Positions 48,315 through 59,552 of a stretch of 64,000 nt of DNA are shown piece by piece. The position numbers and the translations under genes are program-made. This stretch comes from Pseudopithomyces maydicus (lineage: Eukaryota; Ascomycota; Dothideomycetes; Pleosporales; Didymosphaeriaceae), in NCBI GenBank assembly GCA_026873275.1, contig JANTUC010000001.1, forward strand, positions 3,286,001-3,350,000, in the 5' to 3' direction. Under the pieces are notes generated by a model, which saw only the letters and a program-made list of their open reading frames with translations, had not been told where the DNA came from and ran no database searches. Within the stretch, counting starts at the first letter, position 1. Each line of letters opens with the position of its first letter.

Positions 48315-51310
48315 ATGCGTCTCGACGTAAAGGTACGACACCATGCGCGCTTATATGGGGCTGGAGGGTGAAGAGATAACTGACGCATCTGCGATAACAG
48401 AGACAGCTGTTTGCGCGGTCAGAGAGGGTCAAGGGTGAGCTTCCGCGTACGCTATCCAATCTAGACGGTGAACTAACACGGCACAGGAATTGGTACATAC
48501 CATAAATCACAGTCTCAAGATAGCTGCTAAACTGCCTCCAAGATTTCCACCCAACTGAACCGTGGATCCTTACGACGCTGTACAGCGGTATGCATGCGCC
48601 GAAGAGTTTCCAGGAGACGGCGCATACTGATGGCCGACAGGACATGTGCACATATGGTCCTACATTTCGCAATCCATCGTCAAGACATTCGAGCTCTGCG
48701 ATGTGCCGGTCCGAGCAGGTCGCTTCATCGCGCGAAAGAACTGGATAGTTGCAGGTTGGCCACACTGCTCGCTGCAATGGAATGCACAAGCTGATGCATA
48801 TCTCAGGCTCGGATGACTTCCGCTTGCGCGTTTACAACTACAACACCTCCGAGAAGGTGACCGAGTTCGAAGCCCACCCCGATTACATTCGCGCCATTGC
48901 TGTACACCCTACACAGCCGTTTGTCCTGACAGCAAGCGTGGGTACCCAATACCGCTAAAGCACGAAAGCTATGCTAATCTAGAGACAGGATGATATGACA
49001 ATCAAGCTTTGGGATTGGGATAAGTCGTGGAAATGTGCGCAAGCTCAAATCGACGGTACTCCCCATGCTAACTTCTGGCAGGTGTACAGGTGTTTGAAGG
49101 TCACGGACACTATGTTATGGGCATTGCGATCAACCCCAAGGACCCTAACACATTTGCCTCGGCGTGTTTGGACAGAACAGTCAAAATCTGGTCACTGGGC
49201 AGCTCGACACCCAACTTCACACTCGAGGCGCACGAAGCGAAGGGTGTGAACTTCATCGATTACTACCCCCAATCCGACAAGCCATACCTCTTGACTACAT
49301 CAGACGACCGAACAGTGAAGGTATGGGACTACACAACGAAGGCTCTTATCGCTACACTGGAAGGACACACCTCCAATGTCAGCTTCGCTGTCTACCACCC
49401 CGAGCTACCTGTCATCATCTCCGGATCTGAGGACGGAACTATCAAGATCTGGCATTCTTCGACATACCGATTAGAGCAGTCCTTGAACTACGGTCTCGAG
49501 CGCGCATGGTGTGTGGCCTACCAGAAGGGCAAAAATGGCGTGGCATTGGGTTTCGATGATGGTGCCGTGGTTATCTCGATGGGTCGAGAAGAGCCAGCCG
49601 TCAGTATGGATGCTGGCGGAAAAGTGCTCTGGGCCAGACACAATGAGATCCTCACGGCAGTGATCAAGGGCAATGAGGGCCTCAAAGACTCTGAACGGCT
49701 TACCCTCCCTACTAAGGACCTTGGATCAACTGAAATATACCCTCAATCCCTCCTACACTCACCGAACGGACGATTTGTTGCCGTATGCGGTGATGGCGAA
49801 TACATCATTTACACTGCCTTGGCACTGCGAAACCAGGCATTCGGATCAGCTTTGGACTTTGTGTGGGCCTCCAAGGAGAACGACAAGGACTATGCTATTC
49901 GGGAATCAGCCACTAGCGTTAAGATCTTCCGCAACTTCAAAGAACGGAGCGTGCTCAATGTCGGTTTCTCTGCGGATGGCCTGAGTGGCGGTGTATTGCT
50001 TGGTGTCAAGGGACAGGGCGGTATTGGCTTCTTCGACTGGGAGAGCGGTGCTCTTGTTCGCAGGATCGAAGTTGAGCCGAAGAGCGTTTACTGGTCGGAG
50101 AGCGGCGAATTGGTCACTCTGGCGACGGACGACACATTCTACGTTCTAAGGTATTCGCGAGAGAACTACCTTGAGGCGGTGCAAAATGGCGAGATCGACG
50201 AGGACGGTGCAGAGTCGGCTTTCGAAGTCGTTTGTGACATCAACGAAAGGTATGCGACGAGCTAATCGAGGATTTCTATTTTCAGCTAACATTCATAGCG
50301 TTCGCACTGGTACATGGGTCGGAGACTGCTTCATCTACACAAACAGCACCAACCGTCTGAACTATCTTGTCGGTGATCAGACTTACACTATTTCACACTT
50401 CGACTCACCACACTACCTGCTTGGATACCTTCCAAGGGACTCAAGGATATATATCGCTGACAAGGACGTTAACGTTGTATCGTTCGCTCTCTCCCTTGCC
50501 GTCGTTGAGTATCAAACCCTTGTGCTCCGCGGTGACCTCGAAGCCGCCGAGGAAGTCCTCCCCTCCGTACCCAAAGATCAGAACAACAAGATCGCAAGGT
50601 TCCTCGAGGGCCAAGGCTACAAGGAGCTTGCTCTCAAGGTCGCTACCGATCCGGAACACCGCTTCGACCTCGCACTCTCATTGGGCGATCTCCAGCAAGC
50701 CGTCTCGATCGCTCGCGAGCAAGACACCGAGCACAAGTGGAAGACCGTCGGCGACGCGGCGCTCGCCGGCTGGGATGTCTCCCTCGCACAGGAGTGCTTC
50801 GTCAAGGCCAAGGATCTGGGTTCCCTCCTCCTCGTCTACTCGGCTACCTCCGATGCGGCGGGCCTGCGCGAACTCGCTACCCTTGCTGAGACTGCGACCG
50901 CGAATAACGTGGCGTTTTCGGCTCTGTGGCAGGTGGGCGATGTCCAGGGGTGCATTGAGCTCTTGGTAAAGACAAATCGCTTTGCGGAGGCGGTGCTCTT
51001 CGCGCAGACGTATAAGCCTAGTGCTGCGGCCGAGTTGGTCAAGCAGTGGAAGGTGGCGTTGGATAAGGAGGGGAAGAGTAAGGTAGCGAGGTTACTGGGA
51101 CAGCCGCCGAGCGAAGGCGAGGGCGATGATGAGATGTTCCCCGAGTGGGATGAGTACCTGAGGTTGGAGAGGGAGGGTGGCACGGTGGAGGACCTCGGTG
51201 GAGAAGAAGAGGTTGAGGAGGATGAGGATGGTGTGGAGGAGGAGATTGCGGAGGCGGAGGATGATGATGATGAGGATGAAGATGAGGACGAGGACGAGGA
51301 CGAGGAATAG
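48315..51310 (+). CDS. SEC27: COPI coatomer beta-prime subunit (Sec27)
   Basis: Nine exons: 48315-48332, 48401-48434, 48487-48492, 48543-48587, 48641-48754, 48807-48937, 48989-49034, 49082-50249 and 50299-51310, giving 857 residues. The N-terminus MRLDVKRQLFARSERVKG continues through GHVHIWSYISQSIVKTFELC into WD40 repeats (YNYNTSEKVTEFEAHPDYIR, ASACLDRTVKIWSLG, TSDDRTVKVWDYTTKALIAT, ISGSEDGTIKIWH). An alpha-solenoid follows (ARFLEGQGYKELALKVATDP; LFAQTYKPSAAAELVKQWK), and the tail is very acidic. Beta-prime binds dilysine cargo signals in Golgi-to-ER retrieval coats. The third exon is only 6 nt and is needed to spell G-I-D before FHPTEPW. Introns are 47-68 nt, all GT...AG, several with CTAAC-like branches. 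Confidence 0.96.
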
Positions 51311-51821
51311 TGAGGGGGATATTTTCATGAGGATTTCGTGAAGCGTGTAGGCGAGCTAGATAGCCAATGGCTAGGACGTATGTATGCATCTTGAGCTTTG
51401 CTTCCTTGAAGTCTCTCTATCTAGTAACCTGTCTGTTGCGTGTATCAAAATCAAAATCCGAACGCCTTGTCGGGCACGCTCTCCTGCGTCCCGGAATGAC
51501 AACTAAATCCATGTGCGCGCGTAGAATAGATGGTAGTTATGTACATGTATGTATACATATATTCGTCGGTTCGTTCGTCTCTGCGTCTCTGCGTCCTTTG
51601 TGATGCGTGACAATACATGACAGCCGGTGCGACGATCCTAGATACTTTTCAGGTAGATGAGATGGGGTGGTCTATCTCCGGCATTTCCCACACATATCCT
51701 TGGGTATCTTGTCTTCCCGTCTCTGCTCCACACAATGCAGTAGATACCATTCATACCATAGCACCCTACCGCACCCGACCGGCGTCCGCATCATGGTACG
51801 CGCTATCTTTAAAGCGGTCGT
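51311..51821. other. Intergenic region between convergent SEC27 and MSP1
   Basis: 511 bp, no coding frame; contains both 3' ends. Confidence 0.6.
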
Positions 51822-53261
51822 CTACGCTCTCCGTCCCCTCACTACTCGTGTCGCTCTCCTCCGTTGTATGCACTCTCCCTCGGCGCTCCGCCCCCTCACA
51901 GGCTCATCATCAACGTCGTCTGCCACATTCGCCCCTCGTAGTCCACGTCCGGTTCCGAAGAAATCCCCCGTGCGAAGTCCCCGCACATCACCCGGGTTGA
52001 CGCCCTGACGGAGCCGTCCCTCTTTCTTCATCCGCCGGATGTACTCGCGGACAGGTCCCATGGCCGCATCGCGACACGCCTCTTTGATGTCGGAGCCCGA
52101 CATGCCGGCGGACACGCGGACGACGTAGTCGAGGTCGAAATCCTGCTTGTCGATTTGCGTCCCGCGGAGGGTGAGGCTGAAGATTTGCCGCCTCTGCGAG
52201 GCATTCGGCAGGGCGACGGGAAACTTCTTCGGCATGCGTCTCAAGATGGCCTCGTCGATGTCCTGAATACGGTTCGTAGCGCCCAGTATACATATGCGCT
52301 GGGGATCCCCGCTGCCAGACTGCGTCGCGCTCGTCAAGCCATCCCACTGCGTCATGAACTCTGCCTTTACCATGCCGCTGGCCTCGTGCTCGCCCGATCT
52401 CCGCTGTCCGAGGACGGCATCGATCTCGTCGATGAAAACGATGGTGGGCTGGAGCTTGCGTGCGAGGCTGAAGACGGCGGAGACGAGCTTGTTGGAGTCG
52501 CCGTACCACTTCTCGGTGATGGTGCTGATGTGGAGGTTTATGAAGCAGGCGCCTGACTCGTGGGCGAGGGCTTTGGCGAGCATGGTTTTGCCGCAGCCCG
52601 GGGGGCCGTAGAGGAGGACGCCGGAGGGTGCGGAAAGGAGCGAGGACGAGTGCGAGTAGAGGTGGGGGAGGGTGAGGGGGTAGATGACGGATTCTTTGAG
52701 CTCTTCGATGATGGAGTCGAGACCGCCGATGTCTGAGTAGCCGTTAGTTCGCATTTTTAACAGGTGATGGATAAATGTAGTCTCGGTATCCACGCATCCA
52801 TGTGTGTCTCGAGAGTGTATATAAGGAAGAGGGAGAGCGTACCGTCAAAGGAAACGGGGATTTCTTCGGGAGCGACGACCTCCATGGCGATGGTCTGCTC
52901 GTAGGCGTTCAAATTCAGGTCTTCTATACGCGGGCGATCGCTCCTTCTCCGCCGCTCGTACTCCTCGTCGCTGTCGCTGTCGTACCCATCGCGGGCTTTG
53001 TTGGAGAGAATGGCGCCGAGCTTGCGGTTTGCGGCAGAGGCCTTGCGCTTCGCCTCTTCCTTTTGCTGGGCATCAGGATCGAGTCGCGCGAGGAGGTTAC
53101 GAATGACGAAGTAGGCTATCAATGGCTGGACACGTCAGTCAGCGCGCCGTCGAGGTTAATGGGGGTTTTGGACTGCACGAGATGCAGGTACGTACAGCGG
53201 CGGCGGCCATAAGTATATCTGGGATGTAGCCCGTGAGGCTACTCTTCTTATTGGAGCTCAT
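51822..53261 (-). CDS. MSP1: MSP1/ATAD1 mitochondrial outer-membrane AAA ATPase
   Basis: Exons on the minus strand 53196-53261, 52843-53125 and 51822-52732 give 419 residues. The N-terminal membrane anchor YIPDILMAAAAPLIAYFVIR spans the first splice. It is followed by a charged linker, then the AAA module: VSFDDIGGLDSIIEELKESV, Walker A GPPGCGKT (159-166), pore loop KWYGDS (191-196), Walker B IVFIDEID (214-221), and ATNR and arginine-finger regions near GATNRIQDIDEAILRRMPKK. Msp1 extracts mislocalised tail-anchored proteins and clogged import precursors from the outer membrane. The C-terminal ~60 residues (RGLRTGDFFGTGRGLRGAN and the basic end) are less conserved. Introns 70 and 110 nt, GT...AG. 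Confidence 0.95.
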
Positions 53262-53490
53262 CTTGTACTCGCAGCGCACGTGGCGGGAGGCAGACGTGCA
53301 GGGTGGTTTGGTGAAGCAAAGGAACGTCCCAAGGTCGGCTCGTGAAGATGGTCGCTGTTCCGCTCGCGTTGGGAACGCCACACGTGTGGCTCGTTTTCCA
53401 GGCCTCGGCAGCAGACTTACTTACCTCCGCTCCACTCTAAAGCTATAGATACAACAATACTAATTCAATCCCGCACCGTAATCCGCAAAA
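53262..53490. promoter_or_regulatory. Shared divergent promoter of MSP1 and TIM21
   Basis: Only 229 bp separate the two start codons, which point away from each other, so both genes must be driven from this interval. No element could be named with confidence. Confidence 0.7.
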
Positions 53491-54261
53491 ATGGCAGCCG
53501 TGTACAAGCCCACCGAAGCGATCCAGCTCTTGCGCCCCATCTCAAAACGCCCTCCGAGCATCCCCCGCAAACCCCTCGCCCGCGCTGCATTCTCCACCTC
53601 CCGCCCTGCGCTCGCATCGCCCAGCTCGACACCTCCTCCCCAGCCAACACGGCGTTCCGTGACCGTGACAAATGACACGGGCGCCGTCCGATGGAGTGAT
53701 CTCTCACCCGGCGAAAAGGCCTCCCGCACCGTCCAGCAATCCATGAACCTCTCCGTCGTCCTCGTCGGCATCGCCATGACCGTACGCTTTCCCCTCCCCC
53801 TCCTGCCCCCACCAAAACACTGACAATTTTCTCCAGTGCGGCGTCACCTACTTCCTCTTCTCCGACGTCTTCTCGCCCTCCTCCAAAACCGCATACTTCA
53901 ACCGCGCGACGACCGCCATCCGCGCCCACCCCGAGTGCCAACGCCTGCTTGGTCCCGGCCCGGAAATCAGCGCATACGGCGAAGCTTCGTGGTCGCGGCT
54001 GGCGCGCAACCGCTTCATCTCGTCGACCGAGGAGACGGACAAGTGGGGCACCGAGCACCTGAAGTTTCGATTCTACGTTGAGGGGCCGCTGGGCCAGGGC
54101 GTCGCGCATGTGCATTTGACGAAGAGGCCGAGCCAGGATGAGTGGGAGTATCATACGTTGGCGGTGGACGTGAAGGGGCATCAGAGGGTGTACTTGGAGA
54201 ATGCGGATGATAAGAAGGGGGGAAGATTGCGCCTAAGATCTTTGGGGCGAGGTGGTGGTGA
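53491..54261 (+). CDS. TIM21: TIM21, TIM23-complex subunit, one frame break
   Basis: Exons 53491-53781 and 53837-54261 (55-nt intron) give about 238 residues after adding one G to the GGGGGG run at 54217-54222. The N-terminal ~60 residues are rich in R, S and A without acids, i.e. a mitochondrial presequence (LARAAFSTSRPALAS). The membrane helix NLSVVLVGIAMT/CGVTYFLF precedes an intermembrane-space domain: SDVFSPSSKTAYFNRATTAI, EISAYGEASWSRLARNRFIS, TDKWGTEHLKFRFYVEG and DEWEYHTLAVDVKGHQRVYL. The repaired end reads KIAPKIFGARWW then stop, the usual Tim21 C-terminus. As sequenced, the frame instead runs on to 54304 with an unrelated tail. Tim21 links the TOM and TIM23 translocases and respiratory complexes. 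Confidence 0.9.
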
Positions 54262-54685
54262 AGCTTGTGTGGGTGGTTACTGCGCGGCGGGTTTTTGTGT
54301 ATGATTATTGTGTATATGCTGGGTTGCGCGACGAGTAGTGTCATCTCGTGCGAGCATCTTGGTTGTTCATGGGTGTCAAATGAACAGGTCTTCAAGTGAC
54401 ATCAACTCTGAATGCGTGTCATGCGTCCGAATCAAATTTGCTGGATTTCATTACAAAACGGTGCTCATACAACATCTAAGCCGCATTATATAACCAGTGG
54501 TCCGCAGTATCTATCCCGTCTACCCTCCAAATAGTTCAAATCCCAACGCCAAAACGCTCAGAATGCAATCCCATGCCTCATGTATAAACAATTCCAAGTA
54601 GAGTGGAGTCATGCACGTCTTTCTCATCTTCTTCTTCTTCCGCCTCCTCCTCCTCCTTCTTCACCCCCTCCCCTTACTCTCCTCT
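54262..54685. other. Intergenic region between convergent genes
   Basis: About 420 bp, no coding frame; 3' ends of TIM21 and the carrier-like gene. Confidence 0.55.
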
Positions 54686-55732
54686 TCACTCTTCCAACCT
54701 CTGCATCCCCCACCTCCTAACATTCGTATTCACCACACCCCCCACCCCAAACGCAGGCACTATCCTCCCCATCCTCGCCGCACAACTAACCCCCCAATCC
54801 CTCACCACCCTCCTCACCCTCCCATCCGTCCCCCACATCCCCACTCCCCCTATTATACAGATCCAACCCCAGCAAATGCAGTGGCGTGCTCACAATCTGC
54901 ACCGCAGCCGGCGCCAATATCTGCGCCGCGCTGCTGGCGCTCACGTACTTTTGGACGCCGTCGCCCAGGGTGGCCGACAGGTGGGGCGCGAGCAAGGGGG
55001 GACGTTGAAGGAGGCGAAGACGGTGAGGCAGTCGCGGAGGGTGAAGAGGGCGAAGGTGGGGAGGGGGACGGGCCGCGGGGTGGTGGTGGAGAAGAGCTGG
55101 GTGAAGCGGGAGTCTTTGTAGAGGCAGAGGGCGAGGTTGGCGGTGGAGGTGCTGAGGAATTTGGTGGCGCCCGAAGTTATGGTCGAAGGGGCTTGGTTGC
55201 GGAGGGTGGAGGTGGTGGTGTCGAGGGTGTTGGCGGTGAGGTAGGTGCCGAAGTAGAGGGACTGGGAGGGAGGTTAGCGGGTTGACGTGCGATTCGTGTA
55301 TTTGTACATATACGGGAATAATCCCCATGATCTCGCTCTTGCACATAAATGTAGAAAACATGATGGAAGGAACGATATCAGACTTACAAATATTAACCTA
55401 AAAGGTCGCCCCGCGAAGAACACTCCCGGCTTCGAAACCACTTCCCGCAAACTACTCTTCAAACTCTCGCCCAGCGTCCGCCTTCCGCTCGCATTCTCAA
55501 TGATCCCCTTATCGATCATGGTGATGATGGGCGCGACGAGGACACCCGCTGAGCCCGCCGCCAGCAGGTCGACGCCAACGCGGGAGCCGAGTCGGTCGGC
55601 GTTGTATTTTCGGGGGATCGCTTCAGATGAGAGGGTAGACGGCGAGGAAGCGAGGAGGACGGGAGGCGAGATCGGGGAGGCAGGTGTGGAGGGTGAGGGG
55701 GCGGCCATGTTTGTGTCGGTGGGCGAGCGCAT
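54686..55732 (-). CDS. Mitochondrial-carrier-like membrane protein, frame breaks
   Basis: Exon 1 is 55388-55732; a 126-nt intron; exon 2 is 54686-55261; about 307 residues after repair. The Pro/Ser-rich leader is followed by membrane-like segments: VGVDLLAAGSAGVLVAPIIT, FAGRPFRLIFSLYFGTYLTA, ALFTLRDCLTVFASFNVPPL, AQILAPAAVQIVSTPLHLLG and ARMGRIVPAFGVGGVVNTNV. These resemble a diverged mitochondrial carrier fold conserved in filamentous fungi, but the classical PxDxxK signatures are absent, so carrier is only a likely label. One C must be added to the run at 54996-55001 (plus-strand GGGGGG). A second shift near 54830-54850 needs -1 or +2, perhaps two short G runs on the coding strand. Substrate and function unknown. 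Confidence 0.68.
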
Positions 55733-57392
55733 TGAGCGTCGCGATGGGAGGATGGGTTAAGGGTATTGCGCGCGGAGCTGCATGTATGGTGTAGTTTTCT
55801 TCCTTTGCTTATTTCCTTGTCTTTGTCTTTCTGAACGGTTGGACGCGTATGAACGACGTATCTTCTCTCTTCGTTGCGGAATCTCCTCCTCTCTTCCCTC
55901 TTCCCTTGGATATCCGTCGGTACGATTGATTATCAGCAGCCAACCCAGCTCGTTGCACAAATTTCCAGCGAACAACACAACCAGCCACCAATATATGTAG
56001 CTCCCAACGAACGCGTCCCTCGAAAAAACCCAGACTATCGATCGTACAAGACAGACAAAACAGATGAGATGCGAAAGGCCCCAGCTCAATCCCGTCCGTC
56101 CAAACACCCCAAGCTACCGACCGACCGACCCACTCTAGCGGCTCCGCTCCGCGTCCTCCCACGCCGAGATCGGAGCAACGCGCACCGAGCGCCGCGACCC
56201 TGCCGTTACCCACGCCCTGCCCCCATGTCGTCCCATTGGCGCGCACTCGCTAGTCCCGAGCCCCTGGCAGCCCTAGGGGGAAAAAAGTGTATCGGAAAGT
56301 GTACATATGTCAATGCACGGGGGACAAGATTCGCAATACGCAAAATACACATGTACAGTGCAGTACGCGAGCAAGTGAGGCATTTTGGCCTGGCGCGGCG
56401 CTTAGGCGTGATTACGCATGGAGGCCCATGGGTATGGGGTAGGTGCGGAGGGAAGTGGAGTGAAGGGGGGCGCCTAGCTTCGGCTTTCCAGACGGGTGCA
56501 TCACGGTGCTAGTGGAGGTGGAAACTTGAGGTGAAGCATGCCAAACACGGAGGAGATGGTTCCCTCTCCACTCCACCCGAGTAGAAACTAAACGACCCAC
56601 CCGCTCGCGAGCACATGCGTGAGTGCCACAACGGGTGACCCATATATAAATAACGGGCCGAGGAAACAAACAAACTGATGCATAGCTTGTCGAATGAATA
56701 CAACCCCGCACGTGTAGTTCAACGTCACTATTTTCCACAGGCACAAATGTATGAATGAAAGGGTGGAGAAAAGAGTTGAAGAATCCACTGGGAGGCAGGT
56801 AGACAGATAGCATAGTCTTCGATTCAGAAGCAGACCAAGCCGCCGCCGTTCTCATCTACTATCCAAAGTGCACCGCTCCGCAAACCAAAACGTACCCCCT
56901 TTAATAAGCCCCAACATAAGCATCAACCCTACAACAAGCCAAAGGGATTAAGAATAGCCATCTCTCTCTCGTCGCGCCATGATGCTCCGATACGCCGGCC
57001 GTGAAAAAGAAGCAAAAAGGAAGAATTTCCAAATCCTCTCCCCTTTTTGGGTAAACAAAACGCCGTAAATTCGTGAATCTTCTTTCTCGAGTGCCGGACC
57101 GGGGGAAATCGTTCATAAGGAAGAATAAAGTTGGGCCGGGGGTGCCGAGAATCGAAAATAAAAGAGGTAGTCGCGTATGCCCGAATTCCGAAAGCAGCCG
57201 TCATCATGTGTGTACCCCCAAAAATCCAATCCGATCCAATCCAGTTCCTTCATCGTTCATCCTCGTGTGCCGTACTTCACCGGAAAGAGCATAGCCAAAG
57301 TCCAATTCATGCAAAACTCCCCACCCACCATCCCATTACCCAAGTAGCACCTCGTAGACTCCTTGTGCAAAGCACAAATTCAACGCAAATGC
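55733..57392. other. Intergenic region, no gene seen
   Basis: About 1.66 kb with only short, unsupported frames. It includes the promoter of the carrier-like gene (near 55733-56200) and the 3' end of BEM1. A TATATAAATAA stretch lies near 56641. Confidence 0.5.
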
Positions 57393-59552
57393 TTACCGTT
57401 GGGTCATTACTGATAGCGAAAGCTTTGGATTCCTCTCCACCGCGATGGCCAGATCTTCGTCGTTCTCGATTGGGTAGTACTTGCCTTCGATTTCGTCTCT
57501 GTATTCGACAATCAATTCGGCATCCCGCTCATTTGGATGCTCCACTGCTCTTCGTTCCTTAAGCTTGTGGTATAGGTCGGCAAATTTGAGCGACAAGGGC
57601 ATGCGAATGACAACGCAGTTGTCTGCCTCGAACCAGACCTTGATCTTCAGTGCCGAGCCAACCCCAGTGCTCGTTGAGGTCGATGTTCCCGAGTGCTGAT
57701 GCTGAATCGGGGGTATATTCAGGCCACCTTGCGTGCTGCCCATGGATATGCCGCGCTGGTGATTCGCGTAGCTGGATCCTGTCGAGTATGGGGTCTGCGG
57801 TGTGGTGGCCTGCAATTGATCCGCTGATGACTGCCGTGAAGCGCCCTGTGACGGGTTGGATGACCGGGCCGAATTTTGCGAGAGACGGTACTCCTCCTGT
57901 GCTACAATCTCTGGATCAATTTCGTAATCGCCCTGCCTGGGTGCGAAAAAGCCCTTGACCAGGTTTCCACGGGTTATGTGCGGGCCTAGCCGCAACAAGT
58001 TTTTGATGTACTCGTCTAGGTTAGCACGCCGTCCGTTGGAGATGTTGTCGGTGACGTATGTCACGGGCCCAGGCATAAAGGGTAGCGTGCGCTCGCCGCC
58101 ATTAGTGCCAGCTTCCTGGGGATAGCTAGCAATAAGCTGGATCTGCAGGTCGTAGAAATCCTGGTACAGCCTCTGCAGCTCCCAATGGCGACCGTCCTCC
58201 ATCTGACACTCGATGATGAACCAGAATATGTCGTCGGCGAAACAATACCGGGGTACGCACGCTTTTACCGGCGCAAGCAGATTCGAGCCGGATGCGCGTT
58301 GGTCCTGACGAGGCTGCTGTGCGAGGGAACCATTTCGCGAATGGGATGAGACCTGCAGTAATCTTAGTTGGACAAATGCGGAAGCTGCTCATTAGGCAAA
58401 ACTCACCGAACTGGCTTGACCGTAGCCTCCATTTGCAGCCCCGCCCGCCTGACTCTTCCCACTCAGGCTTATTCGCTCCATCCCTTGCTGGAGCGTCTGC
58501 TGTGAATTTGTTTCGAGCTTGCCTAGCGGTATGCTGCCGTTCTTGTAGTCGGCGGCCATCTTCTTCCACTCCTCGACTTTGGGGACGCCTGCTCGTCGCA
58601 CGGCTTCGTGGGGGTCGGTGACGGCCTGTCCGGTCGTCATGTCGCGAATCTCAATGAAGGAAACAGGTATCAAGCCCGGGCCACCGAGTCGGGTGATGGG
58701 TTTCGCGACGAACCACTCTGGGTTCGACTGTGCGATGACGATGATGGCCTCTCCTTCTTTGGCTTCCAGCTCGTCGGGTCGTTCCGCCTTGAAGTCGTAC
58801 ATGACGATGCCGTAGACCATGGCGCCTGTGCCCTTGCCCATCATGGCGGCCATGCCGCCCATACCTCCCATGCCGCCCATACCTCCCATGCCCATACCGC
58901 CCATACTGCCCATACCTCGTGACATGCGCCCTGCTGACTGGCTGGTGGAGTCGGTGCCGGTGGGGCTGGTGATGCTGCGTTCCTGATAGCCCGAGTCGTG
59001 GGGGCAGCGTTGGGCTGGTTCGCAGGTGTGGATTTCGCAGAGCCGGCGCTGTCGCGCACCGTCTTGCCAACCTCGACGAAATATGTGACGGGGACCAGAC
59101 CGCGGGAGCCGTGCAGCGGGTTGCAGGCCTCGTACCACTCCTTGTCGTCTTCGCGGCCGACGACGTGCAGGAAATCGCCGGTGGAGAAGCTCAGAAAGCC
59201 AGCGTTGGGGGCAGCGTCGGGGGGCCGGTGTAGTCGTAGAGGGCTTTTATGACCTGGGTCGCGGTGGTGTTAGCGAGCGAAGTTTGAGGGATAAGCGCAT
59301 ACGGGTGGGTGCGTGGGCGGGGCGAGCTTGGGCTTGGGCTTGGTTCGGTTTGGGCAGCGTGGAGGGTCGACTCACCTTCTTGGGCGGCACAATGGCAATG
59401 GCGTCCTTGGGCGGGATGGAGATGTGGTGTGGGCGCGAGTCTCTCTCCCCCTTCACGGATCTTCGAACGAACTGGAGCACGTTAGCGCTGGTGACGGCAT
59501 GACTCGGCGGCGGTGAAAGGGCGCCCGTGTGGCGGCGCGTACGCACCTTCAT
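57393..59552 (-). CDS. BEM1: BEM1-type polarity scaffold (SH3-SH3-PX-PB1), two frame breaks
   Basis: Exons on the minus strand: 59547-59552 (6 nt, ATGAAG), 59376-59471, 58407-59253 and 57393-58352. Adding one base to each of two plus-strand G runs (59219-59224 and 59000-59004) makes exon 3 divisible by three and gives 636 residues, as expected for Bem1. In order: SRPHHISIPPKDAIAIVPPK; SH3-1 (VIKALYDYTG...GDFLHVVGREDDKEWYEA, ~35-95); linker with HDSGYQERS and a Gly/Met repeat; SH3-2 (MVYGIVMYDFKAERPDELEA...NPEWFVAKP, ~180-240); PX (CFADDIFWFIIECQMEDGRH, ~340-455); PB1 (ALKIKVWFEADNCVVIRMPL...ENDEDLAIA, ~550-636). Bem1 scaffolds Cdc42, its exchange factor and PAK kinase at growth sites. A GTAAGC at the extreme 3' end could start one more intron, so the last few residues are uncertain. 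Confidence 0.93.
58843..58925 (-). repeat. Gly/Met-rich coding repeat in BEM1
   Basis: Short imperfect units of GGTATGGGC and GGCATGGGA encode GMGGM-type repeats in the linker before SH3-2. Low-complexity, probably flexible. Confidence 0.8.

Noticed and set aside
48989..49089. A GC-donor or 26-nt intron in SEC27
   Set aside because: A 47-nt GT-AG intron at 49035-49081 with a GCTAAC branch gives the expected WKCVQVFEGH sequence.
54611..55285. A 224-codon plus-strand frame opposite the carrier-like gene
   Set aside because: Low-complexity Pro/Gly/Glu sequence antisense to a better-supported membrane protein.
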